The position numbers and the translations under genes were made by a program. Of a DNA stretch of 64,000 bases, positions 9,695 through 19,388 are shown in pieces. Within the stretch, counting starts at the first letter, position 1; each line of letters starts with the position of its first letter. The notes below the pieces were generated by a model that searched no databases, had not been told where the DNA came from, and worked only from the letters and a program-made list of their open reading frames with translations. The DNA comes from Thermoproteota archaeon (GTDB lineage: Archaea; Korarchaeota; Korarchaeia; Korarchaeales; Korarchaeaceae). The DNA is taken from the NCBI GenBank assembly GCA_027491435.1, contig JAOZFG010000028.1, forward strand, positions 27,955 to 91,954. The letters are read 5' to 3'.

Positions 9695-10366
9695 GAGGGC
9701 CTCCCTCACCAAGTTGACCCTCTCCCTCAAACCCTTCCCCGAGAGGTTAAGCTCGTAAGCTACCCTGGCCGGCCTGTGGGTGAGCAGGTAAGTTCTCTCC
9801 GTGAGGGTCAACAGGTCCTCCAGCTGATGGGAGACTATCACAGTGGACACCTCCTTAACAACTTCTCCCAGGAACCCCTTCAGGGAATCTATGGTCTTCA
9901 CGTCCAGGCCCGTGAAGGGCTCGTCCAGCAGGAGCACGTCCGGCTCTAGCGCCAGGGATCTAGCTATGGCGGCCTTCTTCTTCATTCCCCCGCTGGCCTT
10001 CCCTGGATAGAGGGAGAGCTCCTCCTCCGAAAGGTTGAGCTCCCTGGCGTACCTCATGACCCTCTCCCTTATCTCAGAGGCTGGGAGCTTCATGTACTTC
10101 AGGCCCAGGGCTATGTTCTGGTAGAGGGTCTTCCAAGGGAGGAGCCTGTTATCCTGGAAAACTATGCCCACCCTCTCGGCCTCCCTTATTACCTCCCCGG
10201 AGTCTGGGACCTCCAGGCCGGCCATTATCCTGAGGAGGGTCGTCTTGCCGCACCCGTTGGGGCCTACTATTCCTAAAGCTTCTCCCCTCCTCAGCTCCAG
10301 GGTTATGCCGTCTAGGACCTTCTCTTTGTAGGACTTGTGTACGTTCAGAACCTTTAGGACTGCCAC
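9647..10366 (-). CDS. ABC transporter ATP-binding protein (SsuB/TauB type)
   Basis: Walker A GPNGCGKTT, signature ASGGMKKKAAIARSLA, Walker B VLLLDEPF. Confidence 0.92.
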   Translation of the reverse strand: MAVLKVLNVHKSYKEKVLDGITLELRRGEALGIVGPNGCGKTTLLRIMAGLEVPDSGEVIREAERVGIVFQDNRLLPWKTLYQNIALGLKYMKLPASEIRERVMRYARELNLSEEELSLYPGKASGGMKKKAAIARSLALEPDVLLLDEPFTGLDVKTIDSLKGFLGEVVKEVSTVIVSHQLEDLLTLTERTYLLTHRPARVAYELNLSGKGLRERVNLVREALLHLIEEVDQDSNPQE

Positions 10367-11154
10367 TTCCTAGCACCTCCCTCCAGGTAGGCCAGGAGCT
10401 TGTCCATGGCCAGTACGGTCAGGAAGAGTATGACGGACCAGGCGAGCACCCCCTCCACGTCCGCCAAGTTGTAGCTCCTCATGAGCATGTAACCCACCCC
10501 TCCCCCACCGCCGAAAGCCTCTGCCACAACGCTTATCCTCAAAGCAGTCCCTATGCCCACCCTGGAGGCAGAGGCCAATATGGGAACTGAGCTGGGCAGC
10601 AACACATCCATGAACTCGTCGAACTGGCTCGCCCCTAACGACCTGACCGCCTCCACCAACCCCTTATCCACTGAGTTTATCGCCGAGGTCACGGCGGATA
10701 GCAAGTGAGGGGCGGTTACCGCTGAAACTACAAGTATCGGCGGTAGCGGGTTCAGCACCCCCAGAGTGGCGACTAGCACTAGAGACCAGACTAAGGCGGA
10801 TGTGCTGTTGAACATCTCAGAGAGGCCCCTTATGACCCCTCTGATCACGTAGTTCTTCTGGGCCAGCACGGACAGGGTCATAGAGACGAGAAAGGATAGG
10901 GAAAACCCTGCAACCCCGTTATACAGGGTTCTAAGCAGGTTGGAGAACACCTCTCCTGGCTTTAGGCTGAGCACCCTCTCCAAGGTGGTTAGAGGGCCTG
11001 GAACGAGTCCTCCGAGTGAGGCCACCTGCCAGCCAGCCAGGAAAAGGACGTAGGAGAGGGTCACCCCTAGCCTTTCCAGAAGGCCCTCTCCGCCAGCCTC
11101 TCTAGGTCTTGATCTGAGGCCTTCAGGTAGCCCCCGTCCCTGGCTAACCTCCAT
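10354..11154 (-). CDS. ABC transporter permease (SsuC/TauC type)
   Basis: BPD_transp_1-like membrane protein; EAVRSLGASQFDEFMDVLLPSSVPIL EAA loop. True start probably a downstream GTG (VTLSYVLFLAG). Confidence 0.88.
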   Translation of the reverse strand: MEVSQGRGLPEGLRSRPREAGGEGLLERLGVTLSYVLFLAGWQVASLGGLVPGPLTTLERVLSLKPGEVFSNLLRTLYNGVAGFSLSFLVSMTLSVLAQKNYVIRGVIRGLSEMFNSTSALVWSLVLVATLGVLNPLPPILVVSAVTAPHLLSAVTSAINSVDKGLVEAVRSLGASQFDEFMDVLLPSSVPILASASRVGIGTALRISVVAEAFGGGGGVGYMLMRSYNLADVEGVLAWSVILFLTVLAMDKLLAYLEGGARKWQS

Positions 11155-11972
11155 ACCTGGAGCACACCCCCTTTTGCCTCGTCAAGCGTGCCGGTCCAGA
11201 TGACTACCCTGTTCATCAGCGTATTGACCTCCTTATCGCTCAACCCGTACATCTCCTTCAGGACGGATGGAGCTAGCTCCCCCCACTCCCTGGCGTACTC
11301 TTCCCTCATCTTGACGAGCTCTGAAACCATGTCAGACCTGGCAAACTCTTCGGTGGCTACCCAAACCAGCATCACCGGCTTCTCCTTGGAGAACCTGCTC
11401 CAGAGCTCCATGAAGCTTGCCACCTCCTTGTGGCCTGAGGCCAGCAGCTTGCTCACCAAGGGCTCCCAGGTAACCACGGCGTCTACGTCCCCCCTCTTAA
11501 GGGCTATCGGTATCTGAGGAGGGGGCAGGTCGACGACCTGGTAGTCGTTAACGCCCAGCAGCTTCATGTAGGCTCTGAACATGGCGAAGGTCCCGCTGGC
11601 CGTCGTGGCCCCGACCCTCTTCCCCTTTAGGTCCTCCACCCTATCCAAGTTGCCTATTATCGCCTGGTTCTGGAGCATGTCCACAGCTATTATCTTAAGT
11701 TTCCCCCCCTTCAAGGCGAACTTGGCGTACATCTCGGCGGTTATGACTGCTACGTCAACCTCGCCCTTGCTCAGGGCTTGAGCTACGTCTAGGGGCTTGT
11801 CGAACCGTATCACCTTGAGCCAGCTCACCTTGCCCTCCATCAGGTCCAGGGTGCTTATCCCACCCTGTATCGTGGCCGCCACCACTTCCTCCCTCTTCTG
11901 CCCTCCCGTCAGTGCCAGTAACGCCAGCACCACTACTATGGCCAAGGCCAGGGGTATGAGCTTCCTGTACAT
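11067..11972 (-). CDS. ABC transporter substrate-binding protein (NMT1/SsuA/TauA type)
   Basis: N-terminal signal peptide MYRKLIPLALAIVVVLALLALTGG; KGKRVGATTASGTFAMFRAYM; adjacent permease and ATPase. Confidence 0.88.
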   Translation of the reverse strand: MYRKLIPLALAIVVVLALLALTGGQKREEVVAATIQGGISTLDLMEGKVSWLKVIRFDKPLDVAQALSKGEVDVAVITAEMYAKFALKGGKLKIIAVDMLQNQAIIGNLDRVEDLKGKRVGATTASGTFAMFRAYMKLLGVNDYQVVDLPPPQIPIALKRGDVDAVVTWEPLVSKLLASGHKEVASFMELWSRFSKEKPVMLVWVATEEFARSDMVSELVKMREEYAREWGELAPSVLKEMYGLSDKEVNTLMNRVVIWTGTLDEAKGGVLQVWRLARDGGYLKASDQDLERLAERAFWKG

Positions 11973-14343
11973 GGTCTCCCTCCCGTTCGACCTCGGTCAA
12001 TATTTTAGCTGTTGGCCTCGAAGCCCCGCCCTCCCTTAAAGACTCGTAAAGGGAAATGAAAGCCACTAAAATCAGCGATAGGGCGGGCAATGAGCAAGGG
12101 GCTAGCTCCGTTGGCTCGCACTTGAACAGTTCTTTAACTAGGAGGTAAGGCCTCACCCAGGAGGCTGCCGCCAGCCCGACCAGGAGGTCAGAGGCTAAGG
12201 TTAGGTGGAGCGCCCTGAACGAGGGCATCAGGAGAACCCACCACTCCACTGGGCTCGCGTGGAAGAAAAGCAGGAAAGCTGAGAGGGCGGCCTCCGCCCT
12301 GAAGTTCCCCAGGTAAGTGAAGACGGAGACGGCCATCATGGTGACCACCAGGGACATCAAAGGGTCTAAGCCCATGAGCCCTGTAAGCCCCGTGGTGGGC
12401 GGCGCCTCCAGAAACCAGGCCAGGCCCCTGACCCACTCTCTAGGGTAGAGGGCCAGGTAGTAGAGGTTCAGGGGGTTCATGAAGCCGGCCACTAGGAAGG
12501 CCACGTCCCTCCTAGAGGAGGGCCTCCAGTTCATCAGGAAGAAGGCCGCCACCGGGTTTAGCGCAACCCCCAGGCCCAGGAGGAAGGCCGCCATCCCAGG
12601 GCGTTCCTTGAGGTTGAGGGCCCTGAGCACGAAGGCCAAGGCCAGGGTTGTCCACCCGAGGGGGGCCAGGAAGACCAGGAAGAGGGTCAGGTGAAGGACT
12701 TTAACCTCCCCCTCAAGCTCCTTCACTATTATCAGGGAGGCCAGGACCACCATGAGGCCGTAGATGAGCTCTCCCCCTGACACCGAAGCTACCGAGTAAG
12801 TTAGCCAGGCCTCAAGGGGGGTTCCGTGGTAGACGTGCTCCTCGTAAGGCAGCGGAGGGGAACCGGAGAACTCCCTGATCGTGGATAACACGTAAGAGGT
12901 CGGTAAAGTGTACCTGGTCAGGTTCAAGACGAGGCCTACCACAGGGGCCATGACCCCCAGGAGGGTTGAGGGGCTCCTGAAGGCCTCCAGCCAGGCCAGC
13001 TCTTCAGGGAGCGTGAAGCCCCACCTGAGGAACCTCCCCCAGAGGGCTGCCCACTCCCGTTTAACCCACTTGAAGTTGTCCGACAGGAATATGGCCAGGA
13101 CTGCAAAGCCCGTCGCAGCTGCAGAGCTCTGCTGAACCGCGTAGAAGCTGTAGAGGGTCCTGTTACCCTTGGCGTAGACTGCCGTGAAGCCCAGGAATAT
13201 TGCGGAGAACATGAGCAGGGGCAAGTACCTCTCATCCCTCCTTACCAGGAGGGGGAGGAGAAGGAGGGCTCCGATGGCGGAGCCCAGGTGGGTCACCACG
13301 TTGGTGACGGCGTATACGTCCGGGTCCACGTGGAGGGCCATGGGCGAGTAGTTGATCAGCCATCCCCAGGGGGGCGAGGAGGCGGGCCCCTCTCCCCTGC
13401 TGGTGGTGTGCCAGGAGAAGGAGCTTAAAGTCCTGTTGGCCCACTCCTCAGGCCCCCAGCTCAGGATCAGTGGGGAGGATAAGGCGAAGAATATGAGGCT
13501 GAAGGCTGCTGCCTTCGCCAGGGCCTTTAGCGCCCCCTCCCTCCTGTATATCCTCGAGTAGAGGTACGCTGCCGCTATGGGAAATAGCCCGCTGAACTTG
13601 ACGGAGAAGGCCAGCCAGCCTGATGCGTAGGCCAACTTCTTCCTCCCGTACACCAGGAAGAGAAGGGTCATTGTGGTGAAGAAAGCCAAATGTACGTCCA
13701 GCATGGCTATGTGACACATGGTCCTGAGTATGGGGTCCGAGACGGCCCCGGCAACTGATATGAGCCCTCCTATGAATCCGTAAAGCTTGTAACCTATAAG
13801 GTAGACCATGATAACTATTAGGAAGCCCTCTATGAGGCTAGGGATCCTCCAGCTGGTGGGATAGTCGCCTAGGACGGCCATGGAAAGGGCTATCAGGTAC
13901 TTGCCCAAGGGAGGGTGCTCGGAGTTCATGTAGTTGTGGATGTTCTCCTTGTCGGGGTACTGGAAGCCCCCTATAACCTCGGAGGCGTTGCAGTTTAGGG
14001 AGGTGAAGTTCTCCTCGGGCACGTAGACCCAGATCAGGGAGCTCTCCTCTGTGTAGTTGTTCCTGGCCACCCCTCCGCCCAGCCTTGAGAGGCAGCCCTC
14101 CAGCCCTTCGGGTATCTCCTGGTAAACGAGGGTGGCATACCTCATTCCATCCTTCTCGTACACTGGCTGGTAGTGGAACACCTTGACCAAGAGGTTCCTG
14201 GCTGAGGTGACGTACCAGACCTCGTCGCTCACGTAGTAGCTGTCCCCCCTCAACCTCTGAGATGTCACATAGCCGTTGATAGCCACGAAGGCCCCCGCCA
14301 GGGCCGCCAGCAGGAGGCCAACTAGAAACCTGCGGTCCCTCAT
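11755..14343 (-). CDS. Dolichyl-phosphate-mannose-protein mannosyltransferase (PMT/GT39)-like integral membrane glycosyltransferase
   Basis: YVSDEVWYVTSARNLL and NSEHPPLGKYLIALSMAVLGDYPTSWRIPS (PMT motifs), many TM segments. Likely start ATG at 14343 overlaps the marC stop. Confidence 0.85.
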   Translation of the reverse strand: MRDRRFLVGLLLAALAGAFVAINGYVTSQRLRGDSYYVSDEVWYVTSARNLLVKVFHYQPVYEKDGMRYATLVYQEIPEGLEGCLSRLGGGVARNNYTEESSLIWVYVPEENFTSLNCNASEVIGGFQYPDKENIHNYMNSEHPPLGKYLIALSMAVLGDYPTSWRIPSLIEGFLIVIMVYLIGYKLYGFIGGLISVAGAVSDPILRTMCHIAMLDVHLAFFTTMTLLFLVYGRKKLAYASGWLAFSVKFSGLFPIAAAYLYSRIYRREGALKALAKAAAFSLIFFALSSPLILSWGPEEWANRTLSSFSWHTTSRGEGPASSPPWGWLINYSPMALHVDPDVYAVTNVVTHLGSAIGALLLLPLLVRRDERYLPLLMFSAIFLGFTAVYAKGNRTLYSFYAVQQSSAAATGFAVLAIFLSDNFKWVKREWAALWGRFLRWGFTLPEELAWLEAFRSPSTLLGVMAPVVGLVLNLTRYTLPTSYVLSTIREFSGSPPLPYEEHVYHGTPLEAWLTYSVASVSGGELIYGLMVVLASLIIVKELEGEVKVLHLTLFLVFLAPLGWTTLALAFVLRALNLKERPGMAAFLLGLGVALNPVAAFFLMNWRPSSRRDVAFLVAGFMNPLNLYYLALYPREWVRGLAWFLEAPPTTGLTGLMGLDPLMSLVVTMMAVSVFTYLGNFRAEAALSAFLLFFHASPVEWWVLLMPSFRALHLTLASDLLVGLAAASWVRPYLLVKELFKCEPTELAPCSLPALSLILVAFISLYESLREGGASRPTAKILTEVEREGDHVQEAHTPGLGHSSGAGVTGTDGRAEEGGSGGGHDTGWDKHPGPDGGQGELAQGDTVRQAPRRSSSPEQGRG

Positions 14344-14963
14344 CTCAACATCCCTATCCCGGTGAGCCAATCGGTGAGCCCTGAGGTGAGCATGTCAGCG
14401 GCCACGGCAGCCACTATTATGGCCATGAACCTGCTAAGCCCCCTAAGCCCGTTCATCCCCAGCACCCCCCTTATCTTGGAGGAGTTGGACAGTATTAGGT
14501 GGGTGAGAACAGTCACGACCAATGAGGAGATTACCAGCATGGCGCTGGCTGTTAAGAACCCGTACTTGGTCGTGTACTCGGTGGAGAGCACCAGTATCGT
14601 GGTCATGGTGCCGGGGCCGACTAGCAGGGGCGTGGTTAGGGGAACCACCGCCAGCTCCTCCTCTTCAACTTCCTTGGTCCTGGGCATCCCCTGAAGCATG
14701 TCTACGGCCAGGACTGCCAGTATTAGGCCGCCTCCTATCTTCATTCCGGTCACGGTAACGCCCAGGACCATGAGGAGGAACTTCCCCGTCACTGAGAACA
14801 GGGTCATCAGTAAGAGCATCGCCACGGTTACCGTCTTCACTATCTTTTGGACCTCTTCATCGTCCCTTCCCTCGGTAAGCGAGAGGAAGGTGGGCATGAC
14901 GCTTATCGGGTTCAGGATAGCGAATATCTGTATTATGGTCGTCAGCAGGACGTGAAGGTCCAT
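14340..14963 (-). CDS. MarC family integral membrane protein
   Basis: 207 aa; FAILNPISVMPTFLSLTEG and VPLTTPLLVGPGTMTTILVL are MarC-like. Confidence 0.9.
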   Translation of the reverse strand: MDLHVLLTTIIQIFAILNPISVMPTFLSLTEGRDDEEVQKIVKTVTVAMLLLMTLFSVTGKFLLMVLGVTVTGMKIGGGLILAVLAVDMLQGMPRTKEVEEEELAVVPLTTPLLVGPGTMTTILVLSTEYTTKYGFLTASAMLVISSLVVTVLTHLILSNSSKIRGVLGMNGLRGLSRFMAIIVAAVAADMLTSGLTDWLTGIGMLR

Positions 14964-16495
14964 CAGATCCCTCCCAAAGGTCTTTCATCCCTGCTAGCCA
15001 GATAAGTCAGTAATAAAGCGATCCCAGGAGTTAGAAGGGCTAGGACGAGGCTTTCTGGGTAAACCTGGTTGGGCTCAACTAGGGCTGCGAACCCTCCCCT
15101 TAAAAGGGATGGGATTAGTGGTAGCAGGGCTAGGAACCCGTAGAGAATGAACTCCCCTAGGAACACCAGCAGAACCGTGCCAGACCTGGCTTGGGCCATC
15201 CCCTCAGTCCAAGCGGCTGGCTCCTTTGGAATCCTCCACATAACAAGCTTTGAGTTCAACATTATGCCGCTGTAAAGGGATAGGGTGTAGGAAAGACCTG
15301 AGATAAAGCCCAGAAGGCCTGAGGTAAGCGTTAGAGCGAGCACAACTGCTAGAACCAGGGGGAAAGTTAACGTAGCCATTGTCAGGAACTTCCCCCTCAT
15401 GACCCAGCCTCTGGACACGGGCAGGTGGTAGAGAAGCCTGGCCCCGTTGCCCTCGGCGGCGTAGGCGTAAATCACGGAAAGACCCCCTATTCCCCCGGCT
15501 ATTATGGCCTGGGGGAGGAGAGCTCCTACAGGCGTTTCCTCTGAAAGTATGGAGGGTAAGAGGACGAAGAGGGGGAAGAAAGCCAGGTAGTAGATGACCG
15601 AAGCCAACAACTTCGTGTTCCTGAGCAGGAGCTTCAGATCCTTCACAACCGGGTAGAATGAGGGATATCTTGTAACTGTCCACTCTCCCATCTCTTCAGG
15701 GGCCTCATACTCTTCAACAACTGTAGCGGCCCTCCAGAACCTGTCAGACCCATACTTGAAGGTTAAGAGGGCCAAAGCCAGTGTAATCAGGGATGTGATG
15801 GAGGCGCTGAGATCTCCTAGCCCGGCCAGCCCGTAGGAGAAGGGGGGCACGTTGAGTGGCCTCTCGCCCCACTTGGGCAGGAACTGATACAGGAGCCCGA
15901 AGCTGAACAGAGCTATCCAGGCGGTTAGAGATGCTAACCTCCTCACAAGGCTCCTGGAGTACCTGGTGTAGAGTGATCCAGCTATCAAGGCCAAGCCGGC
16001 CGAGAGGATCATCAGGGTGATAGCCTCCAGGACTCCCCAGAGGGTTATGAGGGGGCCAAACCTCACCCCAAGCACTAAAGAGGGAGTTATGACCAGGAAG
16101 GGATAGGAGAAGGAGCCCATATAAAGAAGAGCGCCCAAGACCGCCTTTCTGACGGTAGGCCGGTCTAGGGGAAGATGCCTCAGCGGCTCCAGGAGCCTGT
16201 CCTCCTGGATTACGTGAAGGCTCATGGCCAGGGTGAAGGCCCCCATGAGGAGCTCCATTATGCCAAGGAAGCCCAGCACGCTCGACACTATCAAGGGCAG
16301 CTCCTCTCCTGATATGAAGTAGATGGGGAGCACTGTGATCAAAGAGATCACAGAAAATAGGGCTATCCCCAGGAGGTTGGACTTTACCATGCTCCCGTAG
16401 AAGTAAGTGAGCAGCTTCCTCTTCCCCCTCCTCTTAGAAATTCTGTAGGCTGACTCCTTGGCTAGGACCTGAGCTATCACCTTCCAGTCGGCCAA
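14963..16495 (-). CDS. ABC-2-type multi-spanning permease
   Basis: 510 aa polytopic protein, 3' of and nearly contiguous with an ABC ATPase gene. Confidence 0.7.
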   Translation of the reverse strand: MADWKVIAQVLAKESAYRISKRRGKRKLLTYFYGSMVKSNLLGIALFSVISLITVLPIYFISGEELPLIVSSVLGFLGIMELLMGAFTLAMSLHVIQEDRLLEPLRHLPLDRPTVRKAVLGALLYMGSFSYPFLVITPSLVLGVRFGPLITLWGVLEAITLMILSAGLALIAGSLYTRYSRSLVRRLASLTAWIALFSFGLLYQFLPKWGERPLNVPPFSYGLAGLGDLSASITSLITLALALLTFKYGSDRFWRAATVVEEYEAPEEMGEWTVTRYPSFYPVVKDLKLLLRNTKLLASVIYYLAFFPLFVLLPSILSEETPVGALLPQAIIAGGIGGLSVIYAYAAEGNGARLLYHLPVSRGWVMRGKFLTMATLTFPLVLAVVLALTLTSGLLGFISGLSYTLSLYSGIMLNSKLVMWRIPKEPAAWTEGMAQARSGTVLLVFLGEFILYGFLALLPLIPSLLRGGFAALVEPNQVYPESLVLALLTPGIALLLTYLASRDERPLGGI

Positions 16496-16496
16496 C

Positions 16497-17255
16497 TCAT
16501 CCCCTCCATAGAAGTTCCAGTAGCTCCTTTAACTCGGAGGATAGTCCGGTAACCTCCAGGAAGACCTCTTCAAGCCCTTTCTCCTCTTTAGCGCTTCTAA
16601 GCTCTTCCCTGTTGCCCTTGAGCACCACCTTCCCCCTGTGCATTATCGTGACCTCATCAGCTACAGCCTCAGCGAGCTCAAGCACGTGGGTGGAGAAGAT
16701 GACCGTCCTACCCTCGGAAGCGAACTTCCTCAAGAACTCCTTTAGGATCCTCCCCGCTTCGGGATCTAGGCCGGAGAAGGGTTCATCCAGAATTATCAGG
16801 GAGGGGTCGTGCAGGAAAGCCAGTACCAGGGACAGCTTCCTCCTGTTGCCGTGACTGAGCTCTCCTGCCAACTTGTTCATGTGCTCGTCAAGTTTGAACA
16901 GTTTCACTAGGAGGGCTGACCTCTCTACCAGCCTATCCCTCTCTATTCCGTAGATTGAACCGTAGAGAGAGATGTGCTCAGCTGGGGTTAGGCTCTCGTA
17001 CAGTATTATCTCCTCAGGAGAGTAGCCTGTGATACTCCTAGCCCTGATGGGCTCCTTAACGGGGTCTATTGAGTCCACGTAAACATTACCAGAGTCTGGC
17101 ACTACTACGCCCAGGGCCATCTTCATCAGGGTGCTCTTCCCCGACCCGTTGGGCCCTAGGAGGGCGTGAACCTTGCCAGGTTCAAAGGTGACGGTAACCC
17201 CGTTGACTGCCAGAACTTCGCCGAACCTCTTGCTCACTCCCTCATACCTTAGCAT
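16497..17255 (-). CDS. ABC transporter ATP-binding protein (exporter type)
   Basis: Walker A GPNGSGKST, LSHGNRRKLSLVLAF signature, Walker B LIILDEPFSGLDPEAG. Confidence 0.92.
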   Translation of the reverse strand: MLRYEGVSKRFGEVLAVNGVTVTFEPGKVHALLGPNGSGKSTLMKMALGVVVPDSGNVYVDSIDPVKEPIRARSITGYSPEEIILYESLTPAEHISLYGSIYGIERDRLVERSALLVKLFKLDEHMNKLAGELSHGNRRKLSLVLAFLHDPSLIILDEPFSGLDPEAGRILKEFLRKFASEGRTVIFSTHVLELAEAVADEVTIMHRGKVVLKGNREELRSAKEEKGLEEVFLEVTGLSSELKELLELLWRG

Positions 17256-18624
17256 GCTTTACACCCGTTAACTCTGGGATTATTCTGCTGAAACAGGAGT
17301 CTAGGGCCTCTCCGGTACAGATGAAGGGCTCCCCTTTCAGAGGTTTAATTATGTGGTAGGTGTGAGACATCTCATTCCCGTTAACATCGAGCCTGTCCAA
17401 AACGACTAAGTCGCTGAACTCGGCCGCTGGAACGTCCTCCTCAGGGAACTTAGAGGTTATGAACCTTACTCCTATTATCCCCTTGCTCCTGAAGTCTAGG
17501 GCTGAGTTGTACTGCAGGGAGATCAGCATCCTCTTGTCGCTGAATATCCTGTGGAGGATCCCGTAGCCCTCCATTATGACTATGTCTGGGTTAGCCCTAA
17601 CTATCACCCTAGTCTCCCTGTCGAGAATTGCGGTGAGGGAAATCCTGGTGGGGTTGAAGCCCTCCTCGAACGCTACCCTCTCCTCCAGCGCCTTGGGGTT
17701 GCCCCCGTAAGCAGATATGACGTCCTTCATTCTGTAGTAGGTCCTGCTCAGGAGGCCGCTGTAGTTGAGGAAACCCACTTTTAAGTCGTTGTTGAGTATA
17801 AGGGATGCCAGATAGGCATATATATGCCTAGAGATGGACGTTCCTGGCTCGTTTATCACAAGAATCTGTGTCCCTGAGAGTACAGGCCCTATTGCCTTGT
17901 CAACTAACTCACACCCGGTCACATAACGCTTCCTGACCAGCTCCTTGGGAGGAAAGGGTTTTGGAACCACGAACTTCAGGCCCTCGCCCCAGGATATGGT
18001 GTAAGGTATCTTAACAACGTGCAGGGGAGCTGTCCTAACCTTCTTTATCTCCAGGTACCTGTTCACCACCTCTCCCTCGTACTCAGACCTGAGCTTCAGT
18101 ATCACGTCGGCGTAAAGGCCCACCCAGTCCAGTTCATCCCTGAGCACGTCGCCCAGCATTATCAGGGTGGCGTTCAGCGCTGAGGTTATCTGGTAGATGC
18201 CCAGGGGTAGGCCTTCGAACCCCATCTTGTTAGTGAAGATCCTGTGCATCCCGTCCACTATGACTATGTCGGCTTTGAACTCCTCGGCCCACTTGGCGAA
18301 GGTTTCTGACATGAGCACGACTACGTCTTGGGCCTCCAACATGAGCAGGTGAACGTACCTGAACAGGCCCATCTTCTTTATCTCCTCGAAGTCGAAGCCT
18401 ATGGACTTCATGAAGGAGAGGAACCTGGCCTCATCCTCTAATGTGCTTATGAAGAGGACCCTCTTCCCGTTGAGAAGGGCGTTCATGAAGGCTATCTGGG
18501 CGGCAAATATGGTCTTACCCGAGCCAGGCTCCCCGAATATGGCTATGAAACACCCCCTTCGAAACCCGCCCCCGAGGAGGTCGTCGAGTTCAGGGTCGCC
18601 GGTCGTCACGTAATCTACGCTCAT
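17242..18624 (-). CDS. RecA-superfamily KaiC-like ATPase, two-domain
   Basis: TGDPELDDLLGGGFRRGCFIAIFGEPGSGKTIFAAQIA; second repeat TGCELVDKAIGPVLSGTQILVINEPGTSISRHIYAYLASL. Confidence 0.88.
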   Translation of the reverse strand: MSVDYVTTGDPELDDLLGGGFRRGCFIAIFGEPGSGKTIFAAQIAFMNALLNGKRVLFISTLEDEARFLSFMKSIGFDFEEIKKMGLFRYVHLLMLEAQDVVVLMSETFAKWAEEFKADIVIVDGMHRIFTNKMGFEGLPLGIYQITSALNATLIMLGDVLRDELDWVGLYADVILKLRSEYEGEVVNRYLEIKKVRTAPLHVVKIPYTISWGEGLKFVVPKPFPPKELVRKRYVTGCELVDKAIGPVLSGTQILVINEPGTSISRHIYAYLASLILNNDLKVGFLNYSGLLSRTYYRMKDVISAYGGNPKALEERVAFEEGFNPTRISLTAILDRETRVIVRANPDIVIMEGYGILHRIFSDKRMLISLQYNSALDFRSKGIIGVRFITSKFPEEDVPAAEFSDLVVLDRLDVNGNEMSHTYHIIKPLKGEPFICTGEALDSCFSRIIPELTGVKHAKV

Positions 18625-19388
18625 CCCGTGAATCGTTCAAGCAAATGTTATAATCTTTATTGAGGAGTGAGTTCATTTGACTCTTGCTGAGGGTCGTTTG
18701 ATTCCTTTGAAAATGCAGTGTTTAGCGGCTTGTTGGTAGGGGCCTCATCAACTTTTAATTTCGTAGAGCGGAGGGAGGTGAAACATCGCTTCAATGGTTA
18801 ACATAACTAATTTTTAGAACTTCGGCTATGATTAATTCTGATTAGATCTCGCGACATCGGCTCGACGAGCAATGATAAGTAGTTTTCTTCCACATATTTC
18901 CTCACTTCCAACGTGTACAGCCCAACCTCGCCACATAGGTACTCCTCTGGGCCCCCTCCTGCTTCAAGAACATGTTTGCCCTATAACAGAGAGCCTATAC
19001 CGCTAAGAGCGCTACAACGGGGTTTAACTCTGTAGAGAACCTGGGTAGTGGGAGATCGGGGATTACAACTCTTTGGATGTAAGGGATTTGTATCTGTCAA
19101 ACCTTGTCATGGTCAGGAATCCGACGTGCTTGACTATAGATGAATTTGTGAAGCTCGAAGGCCCTTTACTTAAGGTTGGTGAGACCATCAAGACGTCTAC
19201 CCGCCTAAAGGGGTTGATGAATCTGCGATGGTGTACATTAAAAATCGACATTATAGGGCAGGCTTAAGTCAGGGGCATTGGGCCCAACCTAAGTTCTAAA
19301 GAGGTGATGAAGAGGCTTATACAGCTTAATTGGTCTCGAGAGCACGGTGCTACTCATAGCAAGGCTTAATAATAGCTTTAGTTTCTCA

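Noticed and set aside
19073-19267. 64 aa ORF as a confident gene
   Set aside because: Too short, no recognised family, weak context; kept only as part of the relic-interval finding.
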